Assembly (NCBI RefSeq): GCF_031583145.1 | Contig: NZ_CP134050.1 | Span: 1,133,501 to 1,197,500, forward strand | From: Brevibacillus brevis | GTDB taxonomy: Bacteria > Bacillota > Bacilli > Brevibacillales > Brevibacillaceae | DNA: 64,000 bases | Direction of reading: 5' to 3' | Shown: one piece after another, positions 1 through 8,087 of the stretch | Layout of the letters: each line of letters starts with the position of its first letter | How positions within the stretch are numbered: the first letter of the stretch is position 1 | The notes under the pieces: model-generated | What the model was told of the DNA's origin: nothing | Databases searched by the model: none | The model's input: only the letters and a program-made list of their open reading frames with translations | Translations under genes and position numbers: made by a program

Positions 1-218
1 TCCCGGCGGATTTGCGAGCAGAGCTCGTAGCCGCTCATGTTGGGCATCATGATGTCCAAAAGGATGAGGCTGGGCTTGACCTCCCCGTGCATGAGCAGGG
101 CCAGCGCATCTTCCCCGTTCTCCGCCTTGGATACTTCAAATCCTTCGTTCTCCAATATATCTTCCAGCAATTCGATAATTTCCTGGTTGTCGTCCACAAT
201 CAGTACGTGATCTTTCAC
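1..218 (-). CDS. Response regulator, receiver domain (3' part outside window)
   Basis: Reading the minus strand from a GTG at 218 gives a two-component receiver domain: it opens with KDHVLIVDDNQE (acidic pocket DD) and continues to SLILLDIMMPNMSGYE, where the D of LLD is the phosphoacceptor. A GGGGGAG ribosome site lies just upstream of the GTG. About 72 codons are visible; the output domain lies beyond the window edge, so the target and DNA-binding class cannot be given. Receiver assignment is firm; its kinase partner is unknown. Confidence 0.85.
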   Translation of the reverse strand, partial: MKDHVLIVDDNQEIIELLEDILENEGFEVSKAENGEDALALLMHGEVKPSLILLDIMMPNMSGYELCSQIRR

Positions 219-400
219 CGGTACTCCCCCCAGTTCCTTCTATATAATAAGATTCGCACCATAGCGATCAAAATAATTTAATTACACTCGTCTATCATAC
301 CATGCCTGGTGCGGGTAAGGGCAAGTAAACCATGGAATCCTATCATGCGTTGCGCATAAGTAAGGTCACCTCTTGACACCAGGTCTTAAATTTCGTCAGA

Positions 401-432
401 AAAAGCCAGAGACATCTCGTCCCTGGCTTTTA
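401..432 (-). terminator. Rho-independent terminator of the NlpC/P60 gene
   Basis: AAAAGCCAG and CTGGCTTTT form a stem about 12 bases downstream of the NlpC/P60 stop codon on the minus strand. The hairpin has flanking A/T runs on both sides, so it could also act in the other direction. Confidence 0.75.
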
Positions 433-444
433 TTTTTTGCCGAA

Positions 445-975
445 CTACTGTTTTGGTGCTTGGTTTTCCGGCAGCGATGCAGCTTGCACCGTTTCTTTCT
501 TCGGAGTCTCCGTCTTGGCTACCAGAGCGGGTACGTTCAAGCGCTTGGCTCCTACGTAACGCTTGCTCCAGTAGTACGGGTCGCTCAGCTTCGTGTTCAC
601 GACGCCGCGACCGGTCTCCGAGTGCACGAATGTGCCGTTCCCGATGTAGATGCCGACATGCGACACGCTGCGGCCGTTGGTTTGGAAGAAGACCAGATCG
701 CCAGGCTGCAGATCTTTCTTGGCGACAGGAGTTCCCAACTCGTACTGGGCAGCAGAGTTATGCGGCAGATCTACACCTAACGCATCAAATACATAGCGCG
801 TAAATCCGGAGCAGTCAAAGCCCTTTTTCGATGTGCCGGAAGATTTGTAAGGGACGCCGTACAGGTCGCTCACCACATCTGTCAGAGGAGAGGTTGTCTC
901 CTCGGCAGCTTGTGCAGCGCCGGCCCCCATTGCAAGCAATCCAGCGATGAACAAAGAAACTACCAACTTGCGCAA
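445..975 (-). CDS. Secreted NlpC/P60 (C40) peptidoglycan endopeptidase
   Basis: A 176-residue protein with an N-terminal signal peptide (hydrophobic residues 5-23, cleavage near AQA-AEE) followed by one NlpC/P60 domain. The catalytic Cys is C55 in DCSGF, with His106 in SHVGIY and a third polar residue near H118. The family cleaves D-gamma-glutamyl-diaminopimelate bonds in cell-wall peptides. A Pro/Lys/Gln-rich tail (about 150-176) follows, with no recognisable wall-binding module. The TTG start at 975 has an AAAGGAG site upstream. The gene sits alone behind a c-di-AMP riboswitch, which in Firmicutes commonly controls wall hydrolases, so turgor- or osmolyte-linked wall remodelling is the likely job. 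Confidence 0.9.
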   Translation of the reverse strand: MRKLVVSLFIAGLLAMGAGAAQAAEETTSPLTDVVSDLYGVPYKSSGTSKKGFDCSGFTRYVFDALGVDLPHNSAAQYELGTPVAKKDLQPGDLVFFQTNGRSVSHVGIYIGNGTFVHSETGRGVVNTKLSDPYYWSKRYVGAKRLNVPALVAKTETPKKETVQAASLPENQAPKQ

Positions 976-992
976 AAGAAACTGCTCCTTTC

Positions 993-1120
993 AGAAGCCT
1001 ACGAGGTTAGCTGAAGGGTTCGGTCGAAAGGACTCCCTAGGCTGCCAAGAATCGCAACCATTCACCCCAGAAAAACATGGTTCCCCCGTTTCCGCCAAGC
1101 GGAACTCGGCTATTTTCGAT
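993..1120 (-). promoter_or_regulatory. c-di-AMP riboswitch (ydaO/yuaA type)
   Basis: Read on the minus strand, the leader of the NlpC/P60 gene contains the diagnostic ydaO elements in order: a CGGGGGAACCA segment, GGGGTGAAT, a CCTAGGGAGTC segment, CGACCGAACCC, and the 3' signature CAGCTAACCTCGTAGGC. The aptamer ends only a few bases from the ribosome site, so translation or a short terminator could be the output. The class is an OFF switch in known cases: c-di-AMP binding lowers expression. Assignment is by motif and gene context. Confidence 0.88.
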
Positions 1121-1129
1121 GTTTTTTTA

Positions 1130-1428
1130 CACGCACTCCGATAGGAATTCAACCCTAGTCCTGATTTTCCTTTTTTTTTATCGTTTGTTCACGTTTTTGT
1201 CACAATATTTTGTCTGATCTTGTAACGAAATGGCTCGACAATGCAGGACTTCGTCTGACAAGGGAGAGGGAAAATGACTTGTCCGATTAGGGCAGGAAGC
1301 GGCATCCGTCCAAGGACGGAGACAAAAACCAACCGCTCGCCCGTTATGGGCGAACGGCGCATGGGGATACAATAAGGCCATAAGGTTCACACCTGCACCA
1401 ACTGATGGTGAATGGAGGGAAGCAAGGA
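1130..1428. other. Divergent intergenic region upstream of the Lia-like operon
   Basis: About 300 bases with no convincing gene. It holds a perfect 16-base palindrome at 1305-1320 (TCCGTCC-AA-GGACGGA), three loose repeats of the type TTGTCYGAY near 1209, 1252 and 1280, and a possible -10 element TACAAT at 1368-1373 without a clear -35. These could be LiaR operator or promoter elements, but they do not obviously match the B. subtilis LiaR box. Confidence 0.4.
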
Positions 1429-1833
1429 ATGAGCGAACGGTCTGGAAAGTTTCTGCTCGGGCTGGTTCTGCTGCTGATCGGCGGGTTGGTCCTGCTGGAT
1501 CAACTGGGAATTGACAGCGGAGATATTTTAGGGCTGCTGGTTCCCGGCGTGATCATGCTCTACGGAGCGAGAAAAGTACTTGGGCATGGAGGATCCCGAT
1601 TTTGGGGAGTGCTGGTCTTCCTCTTTGGTCTCCTGATGCTGTTTGGCAAGCTGCATCTGCTGTTTCACAGCATCCTGGCCATCGGGGTGATCTACCTAGG
1701 CTACCGCTTGATCCGGCCAGCTCCGACCCCCAAGGAAGGACCTCCCGAATGGGAAAGACAGTGGGCAAAAAGTGTTTTGAAAGAAGACGTGTTGGATCGC
1801 TGGGAGAAAAACGCAACGAGAAATCAGCCGTAA
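1429..1833 (+). CDS. LiaI/LiaF-TM-like small membrane protein
   Basis: About 134 residues with four predicted hydrophobic helices in the first 95 residues, containing the Gly/Leu-rich LLIGGLVLLDQLGI motif typical of the LiaF/LiaI-type transmembrane domain (DUF5668), then a charged cytosolic tail. ATG 1429 is preferred over the in-frame ATG at 1405 because GGAGGGA (1414-1420) is correctly spaced. It is the first gene of the Lia-like operon, in the place of LiaI, which recruits the PspA-like LiaH to the membrane in B. subtilis. That role is inferred from position and topology. Confidence 0.75.
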   Translation: MSERSGKFLLGLVLLLIGGLVLLDQLGIDSGDILGLLVPGVIMLYGARKVLGHGGSRFWGVLVFLFGLLMLFGKLHLLFHSILAIGVIYLGYRLIRPAPTPKEGPPEWERQWAKSVLKEDVLDRWEKNATRNQP

Positions 1834-1896
1834 CGATGAAAACCGCAGTTTTTGGAACAACCTATACGATGTGATATGATGAGGAGGAAATGAGAA

Positions 1897-2592
1897 ATGA
1901 GTATCTTTAGACGTTTGCGTGACTTGACAGTAGCTTCGGTGAATGATGCGCTGGATTCGATGGAAGATCCGGTGGTTATGCTGAATCAATACATGCGTGA
2001 CATGGAAGTGGAAATTGGCCAGGTAGAGGTAGCAGTCGCCCGTCAGGTGGCGTTGGAAAAGAAATTCCGCCAGCAATGGGAGGAAGCCCAAAGTCTGATT
2101 GAAAAGCGGGATCGCCAGGTGAAGCTGGCTCTGACGGAAGGAGAAGACGAACTGGCTCGCCGGGCGCTGGCCGACAAGAAGCAGTATGAGGCGCGGGCAC
2201 AGGAATACGAGACGCTCTACTTGACTGCCGCAGATGCCGCCGCCCAAATGCGTGAAAAACTGGCGGAGTTAAAAGAGGAATTTTATAAGATGCGGGCGAA
2301 AAAGTTTACTTTGATGGCACGAGCTCAAGTAGCTCGTACACAAAAACAAGTAAACCAAGCCGTAGTCGGGATGGGCAATCAGACCGCCGGCAAAGGCTTT
2401 GCCCGCATGGAAGAAAAAGTGATGCGCATGGAAGCGGAGGCACAAATCAGCGGCCAATGGAAACAGACGGCTTTCGGATTGGACAACGCACTTTCCGGCC
2501 TGGAAAAAGATGACTTGGATGCCGAACTCGCCAGTATCAAAGCGGCAATGCAGGACAAAAAAACATCGGCGTCTCCAGAGAATCATTCTTGA
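1897..2592 (+). CDS. pspA: PspA/IM30 family (LiaH-like) membrane stress protein
   Basis: A 231-residue, highly charged, almost entirely helical protein starting MSIFRRLRDLTVA and carrying the family region DPVVMLNQYMRDME, as in PspA/LiaH/Vipp1. These proteins form coiled-coil oligomers on the inner face of the membrane and stabilise it under envelope stress. Length matches PspA/LiaH (about 220-230). A good GGAGGAAA site precedes the ATG. Neighbours (LiaI-like, LiaF, LiaS, LiaR) support an envelope-stress role. A hairpin with a T-run directly downstream suggests this gene is made in excess of the sensor genes. Confidence 0.92.
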   Translation: MSIFRRLRDLTVASVNDALDSMEDPVVMLNQYMRDMEVEIGQVEVAVARQVALEKKFRQQWEEAQSLIEKRDRQVKLALTEGEDELARRALADKKQYEARAQEYETLYLTAADAAAQMREKLAELKEEFYKMRAKKFTLMARAQVARTQKQVNQAVVGMGNQTAGKGFARMEEKVMRMEAEAQISGQWKQTAFGLDNALSGLEKDDLDAELASIKAAMQDKKTSASPENHS

Positions 2593-2640
2593 TAGGACAG
2601 GAACTGGAGCACCGCATGTAGAATAGATTGTGGCAATCAG

Positions 2641-2666
2641 GCAGCCTGGATGACAGGCTGCTTTTC
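2641..2666 (+). terminator. Intra-operon hairpin/attenuator after pspA
   Basis: GCAGCCTG (2641-2648) pairs with CAGGCTGC (2654-2661) and is followed by TTTT. It lies between pspA and the methyltransferase with no separate promoter evident, so it likely acts as a partial terminator giving high PspA and low sensor-gene expression. Confidence 0.7.
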
Positions 2667-2684
2667 CCCTAGGAGGTTCTATAC

Positions 2685-3242
2685 TTGATAGATTTCTTGG
2701 TCTTTTTGCGAAGGTTTATCGCTGAGCCTGGCCGCGTCGGCAGTATCACCCCCAGCTCGCGTTTTTTATGTGAGCGCATGTTGAGTCGGATCAATTGGGG
2801 CTCGACCGATGTGATCATGGAGCTGGGACCGGGAACGGGTGCTTTCACCCAATCCATCTATCAAAACATACGTCACGATACCCAGTATGTACTCGTGGAA
2901 CGCGATGCCCAATTTCGATCCATGCTGCATTCCCGTTTTCCCGATGTGACCATCCGGGAAGAAGCGACCATGTTGAGTCTCTACTTGGAGGAATTGAAAC
3001 TTGGCAAGGCGGACGTGATCGTTTCGGGTCTGCCGTTTGCCAACTTCCCCGAAGAGCTGCGGGCAGCCATTCTCGATGAAGTGCAGTCTGTGCTGGCTCC
3101 CGGCGGGCTATTCATTACATTCCAATATTCGCTACAACTCCAAGCTGAGCTGCAGGAGAGATTTTGCTGGGTGGAAACCGATTTTACCCTGTTGAACATC
3201 CCGCCTGCATTCATTTATACATGTCGTAACGGACAGAAGTGA
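2685..3242 (+). CDS. Class I SAM-dependent methyltransferase, COG3963 (phospholipid N-methyltransferase-like)
   Basis: 185 residues. The SAM-binding motif I is ELGPGTGAFTQ (residues about 45-55), followed by an acidic residue at the end of strand 2 (VLVERD) and SGLPFANFP, a motif-IV-like block seen in rRNA-adenine/phospholipid methyltransferases. The N-terminal FLRRFIAEPGRVGSITPSS is typical of the COG3963 family. TTG 2685 is chosen because AGGAGG (2671-2676) is ideally spaced. It sits in place of liaG in an otherwise canonical Lia arrangement, suggesting a membrane-lipid target, but the substrate is not shown by sequence; an rRNA or protein substrate remains possible. Confidence 0.75.
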   Translation: MIDFLVFLRRFIAEPGRVGSITPSSRFLCERMLSRINWGSTDVIMELGPGTGAFTQSIYQNIRHDTQYVLVERDAQFRSMLHSRFPDVTIREEATMLSLYLEELKLGKADVIVSGLPFANFPEELRAAILDEVQSVLAPGGLFITFQYSLQLQAELQERFCWVETDFTLLNIPPAFIYTCRNGQK

Positions 3243-3278
3243 AATCAATCGGCATGGGGCGTAAGAGAGGAGACTTTC

Positions 3279-4097
3279 GTGAAGCTGTCCCGCGTGCACA
3301 AAATGTTGGCTGGTGTCCTGATCATTTTGACGGGTATTGGTCTCTTTTTAGACAGTTTAGGTATCATATCGTTTGGTCTGTTCAGCCTCTGGCCGATGCT
3401 GCTGGTCTACTTTGGCCTTCGCCTCTGGAGCCAGAATAAACGAATCGGCGGCGGCATTTTGTTTTGTTTGGGAATCATCATCGCGCTGGATATGTGGCTT
3501 GGCATTGGCATCGATGACTTGTTCAAGCTCGCTGTACCCGCTTTGTTCGTCTACTTCGGTTTCCGATTGATCCGGGGAAAGCCGCTTGAGAAGCAGCCAC
3601 GTGAGAAGCAGCCGCGTGTTGGCAGATTCGAGAACGACGAGGCCGAGAGGGAAGCTTCAGAAGCCCACGCTTTCGTAAGCGAGGCGCCGAAAGAAGGCCC
3701 GATCCGCCGCGATGGCAAGACGTTACCAAAAGATTCCCGCAGTTCGTTGATTGGAGACTTTCATTTGACTTCCGGTCGGTTCGAGCTGAATCAGATGTAC
3801 GTCTGGCACGGAATTGGCGACGTCGTGATCGACTTGTCGCGGGCGATGCTGATGCAGGAGGAAGCGCAGCTCAGCGTGGAAGGCTGGATCGGCGACGTGA
3901 CCATCTACGTTCCTGTCGACTTGCCCGTTTCGGTGTCGGCGGAGCTTTCCGTGGGGGACCTGGAAGTGCTTGGGAATCGCCAGGGCGGTATCAACCGCAG
4001 CATCATGATTCGCTCGGATCACTACGACCAGGCGCTGCATAAAGTGAGTTTGCATATCTCGCTGCTTGTCGGCGATATCAAAGTCAAGTACATCTAG
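3279..4097 (+). CDS. liaF: LiaF-like regulator of the cell-wall stress sensor
   Basis: 272 residues: an N-terminal block of about four membrane helices (residues 8-105) similar to the LiaI-like protein upstream, a charged linker (110-150), then a soluble beta-rich C-terminal domain (about 155-272, LiaF_C type, with GDFHLTSGRFEL and IGDVTIYVPVDLPV). In B. subtilis LiaF holds the kinase LiaS inactive until wall antibiotics act. GTG start at 3279 with GAGAGGAG upstream. Its stop codon lies 13 bases before the kinase start and is part of that gene's ribosome site, so translation is probably coupled. Confidence 0.85.
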   Translation: MKLSRVHKMLAGVLIILTGIGLFLDSLGIISFGLFSLWPMLLVYFGLRLWSQNKRIGGGILFCLGIIIALDMWLGIGIDDLFKLAVPALFVYFGFRLIRGKPLEKQPREKQPRVGRFENDEAEREASEAHAFVSEAPKEGPIRRDGKTLPKDSRSSLIGDFHLTSGRFELNQMYVWHGIGDVVIDLSRAMLMQEEAQLSVEGWIGDVTIYVPVDLPVSVSAELSVGDLEVLGNRQGGINRSIMIRSDHYDQALHKVSLHISLLVGDIKVKYI

Positions 4098-4110
4098 GAG
4101 GTACTGGCGA

Positions 4111-5259
4111 ATGCGTCGACAGCGATTAGCGAGTATTCAATGGCAAAGTGTCCGCTACGGCATGGGATTGTCCGTCGCGGCGGTCACTGTCGTGTTTGTC
4201 TGCTTTTTTTGGCTCCATTATTTGTGGAAAGACGATCCGAGTCTGCATCGCTGGTATTCGGCGCTGATCCAAGATTCGCAAGTGAGTCTCTGGCTCGCAG
4301 GCTATTTGGGCATCCGACTGCCCGAGGAGCCGGACTGGGTCATCCAATTGGCGGCAGCCGCTGTCTCACTGCCTGTCGGAGCGTTGGTCGGTTTGATCGC
4401 CTCCTATATCTACGGCAATCTGCTGAAAAAGAGGGTCAGCGTCCTGTGGGAAGCGGCGATGAAGCTGGGCAGAGGCATGCTTTCCTACCGCGTACCCGAA
4501 TTGGGAGTGGATGAGATCGGCGAGCTGGGCTGGCAGCTGAACCGTCTGGCGTCCCAGTGGGAGGAGCAGGTTGCCTCGTTGCAGCGCTTGTCCAACCACA
4601 ATGCGGCTCTGGCAGATCAGCTCAGGCAGGCAGCCGTGACGGAAGAGCGGCAGCGGCTGGCGAGGGAGCTGCATGACGCGGTCAGCCAGCAGCTGTTCGC
4701 GATCGCAATGACCACCGCAGCGCTGAAGCGGCTGATCGAAAAGAACCCGCAGCGGGCAGCCCAGCAGATCGAGCTGGTCGAGGAGATGGCGGCGGCGGCC
4801 CAGGCGGAAATGCGCGCGCTGCTCCTGCACCTTCGTCCCGCCACCCTGCAGAACAAGTCTTTGAAGGAAGCGATCATCGAGCTGCTGGATGAGCTGACCC
4901 GCAAAAACGACATGGAAATCACGTGGGAGATCGAGGCCGTCGAAGGTTTGCCCAGCGGCATCGAGGACCACTTGTTCCGCATCCTGCAGGAATCCCTCTC
5001 CAATACGCTCCGGCATGCGAGGGCGAGCCAGATCGCCGTCAAGCTCTTTACCTTGCAGGATCAAGTGCGGCTGCGCGTGACGGACGACGGAGTCGGATTC
5101 GATCCCGACGGGGAAAAGCTGACGTCTTACGGTCTGCGCAGCATGCAGGAGCGGGTGACGGAAGTGGGTGGATCCATGGAGATTTATTCAGCGATAGGAA
5201 AGGGGACGCAAATCGAGGTGCGGATCCCCCTGGTGTCACAGTCAGAACGGGAAGGGTGA
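4111..5259 (+). CDS. liaS: LiaS-like sensor histidine kinase
   Basis: 382 residues: two membrane helices (about 15-38 and 76-100) enclosing a short extracytoplasmic loop, a HAMP-like linker, the HisKA_3 dimerisation helix with phosphoacceptor His188 in ARELHDAVSQQ, and an HATPase_c domain (N-box ILQESLSNTLRHA, G1 box DDGVGFD, G2 GLRSMQER). This is the NarL-type kinase architecture of LiaS/VraS. ATG 4111 follows TAGGAGG with 8-base spacing; an upstream TTG in frame overlaps liaF and lacks a ribosome site. The short sensor loop fits an intramembrane-sensing kinase controlled by LiaF. Confidence 0.88.
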   Translation: MRRQRLASIQWQSVRYGMGLSVAAVTVVFVCFFWLHYLWKDDPSLHRWYSALIQDSQVSLWLAGYLGIRLPEEPDWVIQLAAAAVSLPVGALVGLIASYIYGNLLKKRVSVLWEAAMKLGRGMLSYRVPELGVDEIGELGWQLNRLASQWEEQVASLQRLSNHNAALADQLRQAAVTEERQRLARELHDAVSQQLFAIAMTTAALKRLIEKNPQRAAQQIELVEEMAAAAQAEMRALLLHLRPATLQNKSLKEAIIELLDELTRKNDMEITWEIEAVEGLPSGIEDHLFRILQESLSNTLRHARASQIAVKLFTLQDQVRLRVTDDGVGFDPDGEKLTSYGLRSMQERVTEVGGSMEIYSAIGKGTQIEVRIPLVSQSEREG

Positions 5260-5266
5260 GAAATTC

Positions 5267-5896
5267 GTGATTCGGGTATTGCTGGTAGATGATCACGAGA
5301 TGGTGCGAATGGGGCTGGCCGCGTATTTGTCCACTGAGGATGACATCGAGGTCGTAGCGGAAGCGAGCAGCGGAGAAGAGGGCGTGCGTTTGACCGTCGA
5401 GCTGCGTCCGGACGTCGTTTTGATGGATCTGGTCATGGAGGGAATTGGCGGAGTCGAGGCCACCAGACGAATTCGCGAAGCTTGCCCTTCCAGCAAGGTG
5501 ATCGTGCTGACGAGCTTCATCGACGACGAAAAGGTGTATCCCGTGATTGAAGCGGGAGCCTTCAGCTACTTGCTGAAAACGTCGCGGGCTGCGGAAATTG
5601 CCCGGGCAATCCGCTCTGCCGCGGCAGGGGAGCCTGTTCTGGAGTCTCGCGTGGCGGGGAAAATCATGGCGCGCTTCCGCCACGGACAAGAAGCCCAGCC
5701 GCACTTCCAGCTCACTCCCCGCGAGCTGGAAGTGCTCAAGCTCATCGGACAGGGGAAATCCAACCAGGAGATCGCCGATGAGCTGATCATCGGGATCAAG
5801 ACGGTCAAAACCCATGTGAGCAACATTTTAGCAAAGCTAAACGTGGAAGACCGGACGCAAGCGGCTATCTACGTCCATACAAACAATCTGGGTTGA
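5267..5896 (+). CDS. liaR: LiaR-like response regulator (NarL/FixJ family)
   Basis: 209 residues. The receiver domain has DD at residues 8-9, phosphoacceptor Asp54 in LMDLVMEG, and the conserved T/K positions (VLTSF, LLKTS). A LuxR-type helix-turn-helix follows (LTPRELEVLKLIGQGKSNQEIADEL). It starts with GTG seven bases after the kinase stop, with AGGGTGAG upstream. It is the cognate regulator of the preceding kinase and probably activates this operon. The last gene of the operon, followed by a terminator. Confidence 0.9.
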   Translation: MIRVLLVDDHEMVRMGLAAYLSTEDDIEVVAEASSGEEGVRLTVELRPDVVLMDLVMEGIGGVEATRRIREACPSSKVIVLTSFIDDEKVYPVIEAGAFSYLLKTSRAAEIARAIRSAAAGEPVLESRVAGKIMARFRHGQEAQPHFQLTPRELEVLKLIGQGKSNQEIADELIIGIKTVKTHVSNILAKLNVEDRTQAAIYVHTNNLG

Positions 5897-5909
5897 CTGG
5901 CAGTTTTGG

Positions 5910-5942
5910 CTCACCTCCTCAGGAAGGGGGTGAGTTTTTTTT
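5910..5942 (+). terminator. Terminator of the Lia-like operon
   Basis: CTCACCTCCT and AGGGGGTGAG form a stem, followed by eight T residues, 13 bases after the liaR-like stop codon. Confidence 0.85.
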
Positions 5943-5994
5943 GTAGATGTGGTAAAGATAGTAAGTAATAGATTTGGAAAGGAGGGGACGGACT

Positions 5995-6816
5995 GTGAAG
6001 CAAAAACTCCAAACGCGCTCCAAAGTGCTCTTCGCTGACCAGGGCGTGGACATCGTCGGCGATGTTCACGGCTGCTACGACGAATTTATCGAACTGCTGA
6101 TACGGCTGGGCTATGAGCGAAGCCAGGACGGTACGTATCGCCATCCCCAGGGCAGAAAGCTCCTTTCCCTCGGAGATATTACGAGCAGAGGCCCCTATTC
6201 TATCAAAATGCTGCAGTTTTTTATTCATCACCTGTCTGCGGGCTTGGCCGAGATGGTGGACAGCAACCACGGCTGGAAGGTCGCCCGTTGGCTGGATGGC
6301 AGACCTGTGACGCTGGCCCATGGCGACGAAAAGGTGGAGGAAGAATTTCGCGCCTATCAGCAAGAGTTTGGGCCGAAAAAGGCTTCCTTGCTGCGAGAGC
6401 AAAGCCGCAGGCTGCTTTTTTCGTCCCCGTCCCACATGATGATCAGGCGAAGCGACAAGCTCGTCGCTGTCGCGGTGCATGCGGGGATCAGGGATGACTA
6501 CATCGGCTTGGAATCGCCGGCAGTTCACACGTTTTGCCGCTATGGAGATGTGGCAGGCACAGGTCCGGATGGCCGGCCGATCCGCAGAGAGTGGGCAAAG
6601 GAACGAAAAGCACGCGCCCCGCTGATCGTCTGGGGGCACGATCCTCGTCCTGAACCGCAAAGGGAAAACGGCACACTCAATATCGACCAGGGGTGCGTGT
6701 TCGGCGGAAAGCTGACTGCCTACCGCTTCCCGGAGGACGAATTGGTGAGTGTGCCGGCGAAGAAGAACTACTCGGGTCTGGCGGAAACGCCGCTGACGCG
6801 CTATACGGCAGACTGA
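5995..6816 (+). CDS. PrpE-like metallophosphoesterase
   Basis: 273 residues of the calcineurin-like phosphoesterase fold. Metal-binding blocks are visible: GDVHGC (D23, H25), SLGDITSRGP, the motif-III variant DSNHGWKV (in place of GNHE), VHAG and VWGHDP. The arrangement and size resemble PrpE, a bacterial bis(5'-nucleosyl)-tetraphosphatase/protein Ser-Thr-Tyr phosphatase. GTG 5995 is chosen because AAAGGAGGGG lies just upstream; an earlier TTG overlaps that site. It is transcribed alone. Whether it hydrolyses Ap4A-type dinucleotides or phosphoproteins is not decidable here. Confidence 0.8.
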   Translation: MKQKLQTRSKVLFADQGVDIVGDVHGCYDEFIELLIRLGYERSQDGTYRHPQGRKLLSLGDITSRGPYSIKMLQFFIHHLSAGLAEMVDSNHGWKVARWLDGRPVTLAHGDEKVEEEFRAYQQEFGPKKASLLREQSRRLLFSSPSHMMIRRSDKLVAVAVHAGIRDDYIGLESPAVHTFCRYGDVAGTGPDGRPIRREWAKERKARAPLIVWGHDPRPEPQRENGTLNIDQGCVFGGKLTAYRFPEDELVSVPAKKNYSGLAETPLTRYTAD

Positions 6817-7103
6817 GAATCCTGCTTTTTCTTGTTTCCTGACCTCGCTGCCGTCCACTGTTCAATGGTGTTCTTGGTCGAAGAGTGGATGCCGACGGTG
6901 GCGAGTCCCGCGGTGACCCCTCCCATCAACGCTGTCTTCCAGTCGAAGCCGGGGGCGTACAGCCATTGATTGACCAGGTACAACCCGACAATCAGGACTA
7001 CTGCTACCCAGCTGCGCAGCTTTTTCGGGATGCGCAGGACGTCGGACAGGGTCGCGGTAGCCGCCAGGGCCAGCGCAATGATCAAGCCCAAATCGAATCC
7101 CAC
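6801..7103 (-). CDS. Phage-type holin
   Basis: 100 residues with two or three hydrophobic segments (about 5-20, 32-50, 55-75) and a Lys-rich hydrophilic C-terminus (RSGNKKKQD), the usual layout of small phage holins. GTG 7103 follows GGAGAT. It begins 17 bases after the amidase stop, on the same strand, so the two form an endolysin-holin cassette. Its 3' end overlaps that of the convergent phosphoesterase gene by 16 bases. The holin call rests on topology and partner. Confidence 0.75.
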   Translation of the reverse strand: MGFDLGLIIALALAATATLSDVLRIPKKLRSWVAVVLIVGLYLVNQWLYAPGFDWKTALMGGVTAGLATVGIHSSTKNTIEQWTAARSGNKKKQDSQSAV

Positions 7104-7119
7104 GTGGCGCCATCTCCTA

Positions 7120-7935
7120 TCAAGGTTTCAACTTTTCGTACAACCGTTTCAGAATGACGGCTTCCGCCCACAAGGGGAGCGGCTTGTCGCCCTGGCTGCG
7201 CCAGTCTTCATTGGTCAGCAAGCCCTGCTCGAACATCCAGTCGATTGCTTCCTGTTTCCAGTCAGGCACGCCTGCGTCACCTCCGTTGTCCGGACTTGAG
7301 CCCCCGGGACTGGTGCTTCCTCCATCCCCGGAATTTCCACCGGTGCCGCCACCGCCGTTAGTCGGGGTACTTGGCTTCGGCGGCTGATACGGCAGCTGGG
7401 CGTACTCGCAAAAGGCTCGGATGACTGCCTCTGCGAGATTTTTCCAATCTTTGGCCAGTTTATCCGCGTCCAATGGATTGTCGGCGAAGCCGTATTCGAT
7501 GATCACCGTCTCCACGCTGCCGGTCTCCCGGTTCATGAAGTAATAATCCTGGCGCGGATTGTTCGGAAGCGTCCGGGTGAAGATCCGCCTGTTCGGCATT
7601 CCTTCCGCCTCCAGCTCATCGGCGATCAGGCGGGGAAACGCAGCGGGGCTGTAGATGGAGTAGATCACTTCAGAGCCGCGTCCGCCTCCCGCATTGATAT
7701 GGTTGCATATGCAATATTTCGCTCCGCTGTTTCGGACGAGCGCTGCCCGCTCTTCGCTGGGAAGCGTCACGTCAGACGATCTCGTGACCGCCACCGGAAT
7801 ATGCAATTCCTGGAGTCGGCGGTATTGGTAGAGGGTCATGTTCAACGTCATATTTTTCTCGGTAAATTGCGCGTTGTTCCCTCCGCCTGGGTCGACGCCA
7901 CCGTGCCCGGCGTCCAAAATGACGATTGGAGCCAT
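7120..7935 (-). CDS. N-acetylmuramoyl-L-alanine amidase (Amidase_3) with C-terminal binding region
   Basis: 271 residues. The Amidase_3 zinc site is complete: DAGHGG near the N-terminus, Glu in FTEKN, His in NHINAGG, and the catalytic Glu in IIEYGFADN. Residues about 185-222 form a Gly/Ser/Pro linker, then about 50 residues (WKQEAIDWMFEQGLL, PLWAEAVILKRLY) resemble one SLH-like or phage-lysin wall-binding repeat. ATG 7935 has AGAGGTGAT upstream. No signal peptide is visible, fitting release through the adjacent holin. There are no other phage genes nearby, so this is a stand-alone lysis pair or prophage remnant. Confidence 0.9.
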   Translation of the reverse strand: MAPIVILDAGHGGVDPGGGNNAQFTEKNMTLNMTLYQYRRLQELHIPVAVTRSSDVTLPSEERAALVRNSGAKYCICNHINAGGGRGSEVIYSIYSPAAFPRLIADELEAEGMPNRRIFTRTLPNNPRQDYYFMNRETGSVETVIIEYGFADNPLDADKLAKDWKNLAEAVIRAFCEYAQLPYQPPKPSTPTNGGGGTGGNSGDGGSTSPGGSSPDNGGDAGVPDWKQEAIDWMFEQGLLTNEDWRSQGDKPLPLWAEAVILKRLYEKLKP

Positions 7936-8087
7936 ATGGTCATCACCTCTTGTCATCAGCATATGCGAAAACAGGGAAACATGCCGAGGGCGGACGCATC
8001 AATTTCTCCGGGCGGCAATGTACAGAACGCCCATCTATGGTACAATAAAAGGGTTCGTAATTACGCAAAGAGGATGGTAATGTATTG

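Noticed and set aside
6801..7935. Prophage
   Set aside because: Only an amidase and a holin are present; no integrase, capsid, tail or attachment-site repeats are seen.
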